A stretch of 32,583 bases of DNA from an uncultured bacterium. Its GTDB lineage: Bacteria > Bacteroidota > Ignavibacteria > Kapaibacteriales > UBA4661. Where the stretch lies: contig CALCNX010000037.1 in assembly GCA_937899715.1 (NCBI GenBank), positions 1 through 32,583 on the forward strand, in the 5' to 3' direction. Numbering within the stretch: the first letter of the stretch is position 1; each line of letters begins with the position of its first letter. Made by a program: the position numbers and the translations under genes. The notes below the pieces were generated by a model. That model made no database searches. It was not told where the DNA came from and saw only the letters and a program-made list of their open reading frames with translations. Shown here one piece after another: positions 1-7,693 of the stretch.

Positions 1-1
1 T

Positions 2-70
2 GATTCGACTTTTGCTCAGGAGATTGGCGAAAAAATGACTTTCCAAACAGACTCTCACGTCAGTAAGTAA
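2..70 (+). pseudogene. C-terminal end of an upstream reading frame, probably the frameshifted 5' part of the next gene
   Basis: From base 2 an open frame enters from outside the window. It reads DSTFAQEIGEKMTFQTDSHV, then SK, and stops at TAA 68-70. The next gene is open in the neighbouring frame from just after a TGA at 36-38, where it reads THVSVSNSTTYSALGSF into the called protein. Joining the two frames near bases 57-67 gives one smooth sequence in the same style, so the simplest reading is one gene with a one-base extra, either a true mutation or a sequence error. It could instead be the plain end of a separate gene. Confidence 0.45.
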
Positions 71-89
71 TTCTACGACGTACTCCGCT

Positions 90-701
90 TTGGGTTCATT
101 TGTTGTGGGAACAAGTGTTTTGGCGGATGTCGGTGCATCGGTGCAGCTTGTGGGCAAAACGGGCGGTAATGCAGTTGCACTTGCCCGGCAAGGCATTTCG
201 TACACGAGCGCTCAGACCGGGACGACCTTTAATGCAAGTGTATATGCGCCTTCTACGTTTGTGATTGCCGCACGGAATATCACTTTCGACGGTACTGCAC
301 AGCATACATTCACTGTTCCGGCAAGTTCGTCGTTTGCCGGTTTCACGGATAATGTTGTTTCTGCGGCATTACCGAGCCTGACGAACCCGCCCACGAGTGT
401 TGCTCAAAGTCGCAGCCTCACGCTCACGTGGCAGCCAACCGCTCAAGCCGATGACAGCGTGTTTGTCGTTCTGACGCTGGCACAGGATTCCATTCCACGT
501 GTTGCGCCAACTGTTGCAAGCGATAATGCAGGCACGGTAACAATTTCGCAGCAAGCCCTTTCTACGCTACTTGGCGGGAAAACCGGCTCTGCGACGCTTG
601 CGATGGTACGCTTTCGGTACAAGGTTGTACGCACAAGTACGCCTGTGCGCGGCTTGCTTTCGGAAGCGCAGCGAAATTATTCGGTAACGGTGACGCAGTG
701 A
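90..701 (+). CDS. Beta-rich exported or lipoprotein-like protein, C-terminal part (probably 5'-truncated by a frameshift)
   Basis: I do not recognise a named family. The 203-residue stretch is rich in Ser, Thr, Val and Ala with alternating hydrophobic residues, typical of extracellular beta-sandwich proteins. It has no signal peptide or lipobox, and the only start at its head is a TTG at 90 with no ribosome-binding site. The same frame stays open back to a stop at 36-38, so the real N-terminus probably lies upstream in the other frame. The C-terminal half lines up by eye with the lipoprotein at 17046-17978: a SLTLTW strand before a Pro/Ala-rich loop, a GTVTIS strand, and a final VRFRYKVV and YSVTV pair of strands. 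It may therefore be a member of the same small lipoprotein family. A hairpin at 785-813 follows. Function unknown. Confidence 0.6.
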   Translation: MGSFVVGTSVLADVGASVQLVGKTGGNAVALARQGISYTSAQTGTTFNASVYAPSTFVIAARNITFDGTAQHTFTVPASSSFAGFTDNVVSAALPSLTNPPTSVAQSRSLTLTWQPTAQADDSVFVVLTLAQDSIPRVAPTVASDNAGTVTISQQALSTLLGGKTGSATLAMVRFRYKVVRTSTPVRGLLSEAQRNYSVTVTQ

Positions 702-784
702 GGTGTATTCATATCGTCTCACGATTGTCAGCAGTCGGGTACGAATGTGAGTGGTATTCAAATACAGTTGATACTGAGTTTGAC

Positions 785-813
785 CAGCAAGGCGGCATAC
801 TGCTGCCTTGCTG
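785..813 (+). terminator. Hairpin, probable terminator of the first gene
   Basis: Bases 785-797 pair with 801-813 as a 13-bp stem (one G-T pair at 794/804) around a three-base loop. It lies 84 bases after the stop of the first gene and 122 bases before the histidine kinase start. The T-tract behind it is poor (CATTCTGTTAAT), so termination is inferred from stem strength and position. The rest of 702-935 holds no convincing gene. Confidence 0.5.
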
Positions 814-935
814 CATTCTGTTAATCCCCAAAAACACTGCTAAACGTTCTTGCACTTCAACATAAGTACTAAAAACAAAACGCTCGCTGTATATTGGTTG
901 TAAAAAAGCAACGACCCCAACACAATTCGGTTTTC

Positions 936-1982
936 ATGAATACTGTACTCAATTTGATTCCCGCTATCCTTCGCTCTTGGCAAACAATCGCTCTGCACAG
1001 CGCGGTATGGCTTGGCATTATGATCGGTTTTATCGGAATGCAAACCTTCAATGGCGCTTCACCAAGCCTTCTGAGAACGACGGTGGTGATGGTCTGCGCT
1101 ATCGGCGGATATTACGGCAACACTCTTTTTCTGGTGAATCGTTATTTTGAGACCAAGCGTTATGCTGCCTACACGCTGATTGTCATTGGTGTTATTCTGT
1201 TTTGTACCCTCCTGAATTTTGGCGTTGAAAGCGTGTTTTTGAATGGTGAGATGTGGCATAAATTTTTTGTCGAACCGCGTCGCTTTGTAGTAGCGGTGCT
1301 GTGGGTTTCCTTAACAATTACTCTTGTGGGCTTACTTACTGCCACGCAGCGTAATCATCGCCGCAGTGAATACGCAACGAAAGAGCTTCTTCTTCGCCAC
1401 AACGAAGCACAAATGCAGTTTCTTCGTGCTCAAATCAATCCGCACTTTCTTTTCAATACCCTCAATAACATTTATTCTTTGGCTGTGGTACAATCCCCGC
1501 AGACCGCGCCAATGATTATGCGTCTTTCACGATTGCTTCGGTATAGCATTTATACCACACAAAAGCCGAGCGTTCCCGTACAGGAAGAAATTACCGAGAT
1601 ACATGAACTGATTGCGCTTTTCCAACTGCGTTCCGAAGAGCCGATGAACATTACCTTCACGGCGGGCGGCGAGATAAACGATCGGCAGATTGAGCCGATG
1701 ATACTCTTCGCGCTCGTGGAAAATTGCCTCAAGCACAGCGACATTGCACACAATTCTGCAGGCTTTATCGCAATTCATCTTGCTGTCGAAGGAGAAACCG
1801 TGTATTTTAGCACGTTGAACACAAAAGATAATTTTAATGCTCAAAAAGATGCCGTTGGCGGTGTCGGTCTGCATAATATCCGCCAGCGTCTGGCATTGAA
1901 GTACGGCGACCGTGCCGAACTGGTTGTTCACGACACCGAGACGCATTTTGAAGCACGATTAACAATTCCTGTTTTGCTCTAA
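936..1982 (+). CDS. LytS/YehU-type sensor histidine kinase
   Basis: Membrane sensor kinase that autophosphorylates on His and passes the phosphate to the LytTR regulator encoded directly downstream. Four hydrophobic segments (about residues 22-38, 46-68, 76-98 and 116-136) form the N-terminal membrane part. The His_kinase (PF06580) box follows with RAQINPHFLFNTLNN, phospho-acceptor His170. The ATPase has an N-box (ALVENCLKHSD) and a glycine box (GGVGLHNIRQRL). There is no PAS, HAMP or large periplasmic sensor domain, so the ligand or stress is unknown. A TTG at 894 would add 14 residues; the ATG at 936 puts the first hydrophobic segment close to the N-terminus and is preferred. Length (348 aa) is normal for the family. 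The regulator begins 28 bases after the stop, indicating one operon. Confidence 0.93.
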   Translation: MNTVLNLIPAILRSWQTIALHSAVWLGIMIGFIGMQTFNGASPSLLRTTVVMVCAIGGYYGNTLFLVNRYFETKRYAAYTLIVIGVILFCTLLNFGVESVFLNGEMWHKFFVEPRRFVVAVLWVSLTITLVGLLTATQRNHRRSEYATKELLLRHNEAQMQFLRAQINPHFLFNTLNNIYSLAVVQSPQTAPMIMRLSRLLRYSIYTTQKPSVPVQEEITEIHELIALFQLRSEEPMNITFTAGGEINDRQIEPMILFALVENCLKHSDIAHNSAGFIAIHLAVEGETVYFSTLNTKDNFNAQKDAVGGVGLHNIRQRLALKYGDRAELVVHDTETHFEARLTIPVLL

Positions 1983-2010
1983 AAATTCTCGCTTTTTTAC
2001 CAAAGTGGTT

Positions 2011-2730
2011 ATGAACGTCCTTTTGCTCGACGATGAATACCTTGCGCTCAACCTTTTAGAGGGCTATTTGCAACAACTCATTGAGCAGGGGCGGAGTCTG
2101 AATCTGGTCGGCAAGGTGAAGCATCCCTTGAAAGCACTGGAAATACTGGAAAAGCAGGACGTGGACATTTTGTTTTTGGATATTCAGATGCCGAATCTGA
2201 GCGGGGTGAATCTTTTGCGGACACTTCCGAAGAAGCCTGTTGCGGTCTTCACCACCGCATACGACGAGTACGCTGTTGAAGCCTTTGGTTTAGATGTGGT
2301 TGATTATTTAGTCAAGCCGATTGCCTTTGAGCGGTTTTTGCAGGCGTTCAATAAAGCGGCAAATGCTGTGCAAACCCGCCTGAAAGACGCTTCTCAAATC
2401 TCTACCAAGCCCACGGCAACGTCATCCTTTCTGAGCATTGTTGCTGATGGAAAATTGATAAAAATACCCCACGCGGATATTCTTTTTTGCGAAGGTGCAA
2501 AGGAGTATGTCATTGTCCACACCACGCAGGGCAGACTCATGACGCTGGAACGGATGAAACGAATGGAAGAATTATTGCCTGCGCCTGATTTTGTGCGAGT
2601 TCACAAGTCGTACATTGTTTCTTCGTCAAAAGTAAAATCGCTCGACGGCACGATGCTGAACGTCGGCGGGCAGATGATACCCGTCAGCCGCGAACTACGC
2701 GATGAAGTGGTGGCGCGGATTTTCGGATAA
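2011..2730 (+). CDS. LytTR-family response regulator
   Basis: Two-domain response regulator that binds DNA when phosphorylated by the preceding kinase. The receiver domain (about residues 1-120) has the acidic pocket LLLDDE, phospho-acceptor Asp57 in LFLDIQMP, the switch Thr in FTTAYDEYA, and Lys102 in DYLVKPI. The LytTR DNA-binding domain (about 140-236) shows the usual ILFCEGAKEYVIVHT strand, MKRMEELL, FVRVHKSYIV and MIPVSRELRDEV motifs. A GTG at 2005 lies in frame, but the ATG at 2011 starts exactly at the MNVLLLDDE strand typical of the family. Targets are unknown; relatives often control export or cell-surface genes. The methyltransferase starts only 25 bases downstream and may be co-transcribed. 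Confidence 0.94.
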   Translation: MNVLLLDDEYLALNLLEGYLQQLIEQGRSLNLVGKVKHPLKALEILEKQDVDILFLDIQMPNLSGVNLLRTLPKKPVAVFTTAYDEYAVEAFGLDVVDYLVKPIAFERFLQAFNKAANAVQTRLKDASQISTKPTATSSFLSIVADGKLIKIPHADILFCEGAKEYVIVHTTQGRLMTLERMKRMEELLPAPDFVRVHKSYIVSSSKVKSLDGTMLNVGGQMIPVSRELRDEVVARIFG

Positions 2731-2755
2731 CATTTCTTCAACAACGTGAAAGTGT

Positions 2756-3352
2756 ATGATGGATGCTTATGATAAAATTGTAACGTGGTATACTGAAGAG
2801 CGCGGCAAGTCTGCCATTGGCGTTCCAGAGGTGCGTGATTTGCTTCAAAGGCTGGGCAAAGGCGCGAAAATTCTGGACGTTGGCTGCGGTACGGGCATTC
2901 CGCTTGGGCGCTATATTGTTCAGCAAGGTGGGTACGTGCTCTTTGGCATAGACAGTTCCTCGGAGATGGTAAAAGTCTTTCGAGAAAATCTGCCTGACAC
3001 GTCCGTGCAATGCGCTTCCATTCAGGAATCCGATTTTTTCTCCATGACCTTCGATGCTGCCTTCTCGTGGGGTGTTTTGTTTCATTTGCTGCCCAAAGAC
3101 CAAGAAAATGCCCTTGCCAAAATTGCCGCAGCGTTGAACGAGGGCGGATATCTGCTGTTTACCGCCGGGCAGGGACAAGAAGGAGAAAGGCGCGGCGTGA
3201 TGGATGGTGTTGAGTTTTCGTATTATTCACTCGGCACGGAAGAATATCGTCGGGTCTTGTCGGCGCATGGTTTGACGATGATTGACGAACATTTTGACGA
3301 AGGGGAAAATTATTATTACCTTGCACAAAAAATTAAGTCATCAAGCATATAA
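2756..3352 (+). CDS. Class I SAM-dependent methyltransferase
   Basis: A 198-residue cytosolic methyltransferase with the Rossmann fold of the Methyltransf_25/11 type. Motif I, the SAM-binding loop, is ILDVGCGTGIPLGRY at about residues 40-54. The acidic residue after strand 2 is in LFGIDSSSEM, and the motif IV region is FDAAFSWGVLFHLL. The C-terminal strands (GGYLLFTAG, YYSLGTEEYRRVL, YYYLAQK) complete the fold. The substrate cannot be read from the sequence; the GIDSSSEMV pattern and short length resemble small-molecule methyltransferases more than DNA or rRNA enzymes. Start: two consecutive ATGs at 2756 and 2759, either possible. It begins 25 bases after the response-regulator stop, so co-transcription with the two-component pair is likely, but a functional link is only inference. 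Confidence 0.88.
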   Translation: MMDAYDKIVTWYTEERGKSAIGVPEVRDLLQRLGKGAKILDVGCGTGIPLGRYIVQQGGYVLFGIDSSSEMVKVFRENLPDTSVQCASIQESDFFSMTFDAAFSWGVLFHLLPKDQENALAKIAAALNEGGYLLFTAGQGQEGERRGVMDGVEFSYYSLGTEEYRRVLSAHGLTMIDEHFDEGENYYYLAQKIKSSSI

Positions 3353-3406
3353 ACCGCAGCACGTCTGAAACAGAACACTTCTGAACGTAAACACATCGTG
3401 GACACA

Positions 3407-4804
3407 ATGAAAATCTTCCAATCATTTCACCCTTACGACCAAAGCGTCATTGCCGAGTATCCGATTCTGGACGGCACAGAACTTGAGCATTGCTTGAAAT
3501 CAGCTTCGCGGGCATTTGCAGCATGGCGGATAACCTCCATGCAGCAACGTTCCGACTTGCTCAAGCGCGTTGCTGCACAACTCAGGGCGAATAGTGAAGG
3601 GTTTGCACGAATTATTACAATGGAAATGGGAAAGATTCTACCCGAAGCCCGTGCAGAAGTAGAGAAGTGTGCGATGTGTTGTGATTTTTATGCAGAAAAT
3701 GCTGAAGAATATATCAAGGATGAAATTCTTGAGGGTCACAAACCCGCCGATATGCGGCTTGGAAAAGTTGTCTATGAGCCGCTTGGGGCGATTTTCGCTA
3801 TTATGCCGTGGAACTACCCTTTTTGGCAGGTGTTTCGTTTTGCCGCACCGTCGCTCATGGCGGGCAATGTGGCGCTGCTGAAACACGCTCCGAATGTGGT
3901 CGGGTGTGCTCTTGCAATCGAAAGGGTGTTCGTGGAAGCAGCGTCGGGGCTGGATTTGCCGGCAAATATCTTTCAAACACTGGTTGTGGATGTGGACATT
4001 GTTGAGCGCATCATTGCCCACGATGCGGTGCAGGGCGTAACGCTGACGGGCAGCGAGTATGCGGGTTCGAGCGTGGCGGCATTGGCGGGGAAGCATATCA
4101 AGCGCACCGTGTTGGAATTGGGTGGCAGCGATCCGCTCATTGTTCTTCAGGATGCCGATGTGGAGCGGGCTGCAACGGTTGCCATACAATCCCGTATGCA
4201 AAATGCCGGGCAGTCGTGTATTGCCTCCAAGCGCTTCATTGTTCACACTGCGGTGCATGATGAATTTGTGCAGTATCTTCATCACAAAATTTCTGTTCTG
4301 AAGCAAGGAAATCCGCTTGAAAGCACGACCACGATGGGACCAATGGCACGTGTGGACTTGGCAAAAAAACTGAATGCGCAAGTACAAGCCAGCCGAAGAG
4401 CAGGCGCGGCGCTGCTTTTGGGCGGCGACTACGATGAAGGCAAGAATGGCGCAAATTTCCGTCCAGCGCTTTTGGTAGATGTTCCGCCCGATTCACCCGC
4501 ATTTCGGGAGGAGACGTTTGGTCCGGTGGCAGCAGTGGTGTGGTTTTCGGATGAAGCAGAAGCAGTGCGCATTGCGAACACCACGCCCTACGGCTTGGGT
4601 GCGTCTGTCTGGACGCAAGACATGGAGCGGGCGGAGGTGATTGCGCGTCGCATCAATGCCGGAGCCGTATTTGTGAACGGATTGGTGAAATCCACGCCGC
4701 AACTACCGTTTGGCGGCATCAAAAAATCCGGCTATGGGCGCGAACTTTCGTATTTTGGTATGAAAGAGTTTATGAACGCTAAGACGGTGTATCTGTACAA
4801 ATAA
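3407..4804 (+). CDS. Aldehyde dehydrogenase, succinate-semialdehyde dehydrogenase type
   Basis: NAD(P)-dependent oxidation of an aldehyde to the acid in the cytosol; best match by pattern is succinate semialdehyde to succinate. At 465 residues it is slightly shorter than classical 480-500-residue ALDHs, as in the Sad/YneI-like branch. Visible landmarks are the oxyanion Asn136 in IMPWNYPFWQ, the cofactor-binding Lys in LLKHAPNV, the Rossmann GVTLTGSEYAG, the general base Glu237 in LELGGSDP, and the nucleophile Cys271 in AGQSCIASKR. Near the C-terminus are EETFGPVA and PFGGIKKSGYGRELS. A GTG at 3398 is in frame; the ATG at 3407 is preferred because it begins the usual N-terminal strand. Gap to the methyltransferase is 54 bases. 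Substrate is inferred from sequence style only. Confidence 0.9.
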   Translation: MKIFQSFHPYDQSVIAEYPILDGTELEHCLKSASRAFAAWRITSMQQRSDLLKRVAAQLRANSEGFARIITMEMGKILPEARAEVEKCAMCCDFYAENAEEYIKDEILEGHKPADMRLGKVVYEPLGAIFAIMPWNYPFWQVFRFAAPSLMAGNVALLKHAPNVVGCALAIERVFVEAASGLDLPANIFQTLVVDVDIVERIIAHDAVQGVTLTGSEYAGSSVAALAGKHIKRTVLELGGSDPLIVLQDADVERAATVAIQSRMQNAGQSCIASKRFIVHTAVHDEFVQYLHHKISVLKQGNPLESTTTMGPMARVDLAKKLNAQVQASRRAGAALLLGGDYDEGKNGANFRPALLVDVPPDSPAFREETFGPVAAVVWFSDEAEAVRIANTTPYGLGASVWTQDMERAEVIARRINAGAVFVNGLVKSTPQLPFGGIKKSGYGRELSYFGMKEFMNAKTVYLYK

Positions 4805-4858
4805 ATTAACAAACTCATCTCAAGTTTTTTTGATAGAACCCTTACAACCACTTACTCC

Positions 4859-7237
4859 ATGACACATCCTTTCCTTCGTCGGCTATTCTCCTTGTTTTGC
4901 CTACTTACGGCATTGACCGTCCATGCACAACCACCTAAGCAAAAAGCCCCTATTGATTATGTGAACCCTTTCATCGGCACGGGCGGCGAAGGACATTGCT
5001 ATCCGGGAGCTACCGTGCCTTTCGGTATGGTGCAGCCCGGACCGGACACTCGGCTGCCGGAGTTTAATAAAAAAGCGTTTCCGTCGTGCGCGGGCTATCA
5101 GTATGCCGATGATTCAATTATAGGATTTAGCCAGACGCATTTTAGCGGAACGGGACATTCGGATTTAGGCGATGTCCTGATTATGCCATTTATTCAGGCA
5201 GGCACGGCAGGTGCGCCACTTACGGTTGTGCCACGTCTCGGCGTTGCGGACACTGCCAATCGTCCGCGTTTTGGGCTGCCATCGCGGATTTCCAAAAAAG
5301 AAGAATGGGCTGAGCCGGGCTATTATGCGGTCGTCCTGCAAGACAGCAAAATCAAAACGGAAATCACCGCTACTAACCGCGTGGCGCTGTACAAATTCAC
5401 GTACCCCGCAGCCGACACCGCAGGCTTGATGCTGGATATGACCTCCAGCATTTACAATTACGACGGCAAAGTCGTCTGGAGCGGTTTGCGTGTAGAAAAT
5501 GATTCCACCATTTCGGGCTATCGCCAAACAAAAGGCTGGGCGGCGGACAGGAAAATTTTCTTTGTCATGCGCTTCTCCAAGCCCTTCACGCGGTATCACC
5601 TCACTAATGATGAAACGGTTCCATATCGCGGTTTTGGCAAGCAAGGTCGCGTTTTGACCAATTATCCCGAACAATCCGGCAAAAAAGTAAAGGCATACCT
5701 TACCTTCTCAACAAGAGCAGGTGAGCCAGTCTTGGTCAAGATTGCGCTATCGGCGGTTGGTATAGATGGCGCAATGAGCAATCTTACCCAAGAACTTCCG
5801 CATTGGAATTTCGATGGTGTTCGAGCCGACGCGCGGCGGCTGTGGGAACAAGAATTATCCCAAATTACCGTCGAAGCCTCTGAGCCGATGGCATCGGTCA
5901 AAGAGCAGGAGATTTTTTACACCGCAGTGTATCACTCCAAACTTGCGCCCGTAACGTATATGGACGTGGACAAGCGTTATCGCGGTGTGGATGGTAATAT
6001 TCACACGGCGACCAATTTCACCAATTACACCATTTACTCGCTCTGGGACACATACAGGGCTGAACATCCTTTGTTTACACTCACGCAGCCGAATCGTGTC
6101 GGCGATATGGTGCAGTCTATGCTTGCTCATCAGGAGCAAAGCGTTCACAAGCTCTTGCCCGTGTGGAGTTTTCACGCCAACGAAACGTGGTGCATGATTG
6201 GGTATCATGCGGTGTCGGTGATTGCTGATGCGTACTTGAAAGGCATCAAAAATTTTGATGCCGAAAAAGCCTTTGCTGCCATGAAACAAAGTGCCACGTG
6301 CGAGTATTATGGCGGTCTGCGTGAGTATATGAAATTAGGCTATGTGGCGCAGGACGTGGAAAACGAAGGCGCTTCCAAGACGTTAGAGTACGCTTACGAC
6401 GACTGGACAATCGCTCGCATGGCGCAAGCGCTGGGCAAAAAGGATGATTACACAACGTTTCTGAAGCGGGCGCACAATTATACAAACGTCTGGGACAAAA
6501 ACACTGGTTTTATGCGGGCAAAAAAGTCCGACGGCACTTGGAATCTGCCGTTTGACCCTATCTATGCACAATACGGCGGCGACTACACCGAGGGTAATGC
6601 GTGGCAGTATTCGTGGTATGTGCCGCAAGATGTTCAAGGTTTGATTCAACTCATGGGCGGTAATACGCGTTTTACGACGAAATTGGATTCGCTGTTTATC
6701 TTGAAAGACAGCAGCGAAAAGTACAAACACGTCGAAGATATTTCGGGTTTGATAGGGCAGTATGCACACGGCAACGAGCCGAGCCAGCACATTGCTTACT
6801 TGTACAATTATGCGGGCGCACCGTGGAAAACGCAGGAAAAAATCCACCAGATAATGAACAATCTTTTCGACAACACGCCCGATGGCATTTACGGCAATGA
6901 GGATTGCGGGCAGATGAGCGCGTGGTATATTTTTAGCTCAATGGGTTTTTATCCTGTTTGTCCGGGGAGTTTGGAGTATGTGATTGGTACGCCGCGTCTT
7001 GGTAAGGTCGTCATGCGGCTTGATTCCAAAAAAACGTTTACCGTTATCGCAAAAAATTTGTCGGAGGAGAATTTTTATATTCAATCAGCAACGCTGAACG
7101 GCAAGCCGTTTGACCGCTCGTATATTACCCACGAGGAGATTACAAAGGGCGGTGAACTTGTCTTTACGATGGGGTCTAAACCCAACAAAAACTGGGCTGT
7201 GGCAAAAACCTCGGCTCCGTATTCGCTTTCAAAATAA
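4859..7237 (+). CDS. Secreted GH92 family alpha-mannosidase
   Basis: Calcium-dependent exo-acting alpha-mannosidase (glycoside hydrolase 92) that removes mannose from glycans outside the cytoplasm. A signal peptide covers about residues 1-23 (hydrophobic core FSLFCLLTALT, cleavage near VHA/Q). The family N-terminal signature follows: YVNPFIGTGGEGHCYPGA and VPFGMVQPGPDT, then GFSQTHFSGTGHSD. The catalytic half shows SLWDTYRAEHPL, GNEPSQHIAYLYN at about residue 638, and GNEDCGQMSAWY at about 679, which carries the conserved Glu/Asp used in catalysis. Length (792 aa) is normal. No T9SS sorting domain and no lipobox, so it is probably periplasmic. Intact N-glycan or mannan side chains are the likely substrate, by family knowledge. 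The small membrane protein starts 32 bases later and may share its transcript. Confidence 0.95.
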   Translation: MTHPFLRRLFSLFCLLTALTVHAQPPKQKAPIDYVNPFIGTGGEGHCYPGATVPFGMVQPGPDTRLPEFNKKAFPSCAGYQYADDSIIGFSQTHFSGTGHSDLGDVLIMPFIQAGTAGAPLTVVPRLGVADTANRPRFGLPSRISKKEEWAEPGYYAVVLQDSKIKTEITATNRVALYKFTYPAADTAGLMLDMTSSIYNYDGKVVWSGLRVENDSTISGYRQTKGWAADRKIFFVMRFSKPFTRYHLTNDETVPYRGFGKQGRVLTNYPEQSGKKVKAYLTFSTRAGEPVLVKIALSAVGIDGAMSNLTQELPHWNFDGVRADARRLWEQELSQITVEASEPMASVKEQEIFYTAVYHSKLAPVTYMDVDKRYRGVDGNIHTATNFTNYTIYSLWDTYRAEHPLFTLTQPNRVGDMVQSMLAHQEQSVHKLLPVWSFHANETWCMIGYHAVSVIADAYLKGIKNFDAEKAFAAMKQSATCEYYGGLREYMKLGYVAQDVENEGASKTLEYAYDDWTIARMAQALGKKDDYTTFLKRAHNYTNVWDKNTGFMRAKKSDGTWNLPFDPIYAQYGGDYTEGNAWQYSWYVPQDVQGLIQLMGGNTRFTTKLDSLFILKDSSEKYKHVEDISGLIGQYAHGNEPSQHIAYLYNYAGAPWKTQEKIHQIMNNLFDNTPDGIYGNEDCGQMSAWYIFSSMGFYPVCPGSLEYVIGTPRLGKVVMRLDSKKTFTVIAKNLSEENFYIQSATLNGKPFDRSYITHEEITKGGELVFTMGSKPNKNWAVAKTSAPYSLSK

Positions 7238-7269
7238 CGACTCACCACCAACCATTGTAAACAAGCTCT

Positions 7270-7482
7270 ATGCAAGCACCCCCGCGCTGGAAAACCGCAG
7301 TCATCATTTGGCTCGGTATTTATCCCACTATCACAACAATTATTTGGCTTCTCAGCCCCTTCATTGCCGACTTTCCGCTTCCTGTTAAAACCCTGTGTTT
7401 GACCTTACTTGCTGTACCGGTTATGGTGTGGGTGATGCTACCCGCGCTGCAAAGAATGCTGCGCGGGTGGCTAACCAAATAA
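7270..7482 (+). CDS. Small two-helix membrane protein
   Basis: A 70-residue protein with two hydrophobic helices (about residues 8-28 and 40-60) separated by a Pro-containing loop (FIADFPLPVK) and ending in a basic tail. The pattern RWKTAVIIWLGIYP...PLPVKTLCLTLLAVPVMVWVMLPAL resembles the C-terminal membrane segment attached to some antibiotic-biosynthesis-monooxygenase-like proteins, here without the enzymatic domain; that comparison is from memory. It starts at ATG 7270, 32 bases after the mannosidase stop, and is followed by a strong terminator at 7521-7555, so the two probably form one transcription unit. Function unknown. Confidence 0.7.
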   Translation: MQAPPRWKTAVIIWLGIYPTITTIIWLLSPFIADFPLPVKTLCLTLLAVPVMVWVMLPALQRMLRGWLTK

Positions 7483-7520
7483 CATAGAACTTTTATAAAT
7501 GGCAGAATTCAGACCTGTTT

Positions 7521-7555
7521 GGAGTGTGGAACTTATTTCCACACTCCATTTTTTT
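7521..7555 (+). terminator. Strong rho-independent terminator
   Basis: Bases 7521-7531 (GGAGTGTGGAA) pair perfectly with 7537-7547 as an 11-bp stem with a five-base loop, followed by an A and seven T. It lies 38 bases after the small membrane-protein stop and closes the mannosidase unit. The remaining 7556-7693 is the leader of the CotH gene, in which I see no reliable promoter motif. Confidence 0.9.
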
Positions 7556-7693
7556 GTGAAAATCCTAACTCTCCAATGCGTAGTTGTAACGAATTTGGTA
7601 CTCCGCATATCTTTTTGCGTACACGGTTCCGTGTCCGTGGCGGCTTCACCGTAAGGGTTGTAATTTATTCACCGATTCATTTTCAGGGTAGTT

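Noticed and set aside
3638..4387. A 249-codon minus-strand frame in the aldehyde dehydrogenase gene
   Set aside because: The plus strand carries all the dehydrogenase motifs across this stretch; the antisense translation has no recognisable fold.
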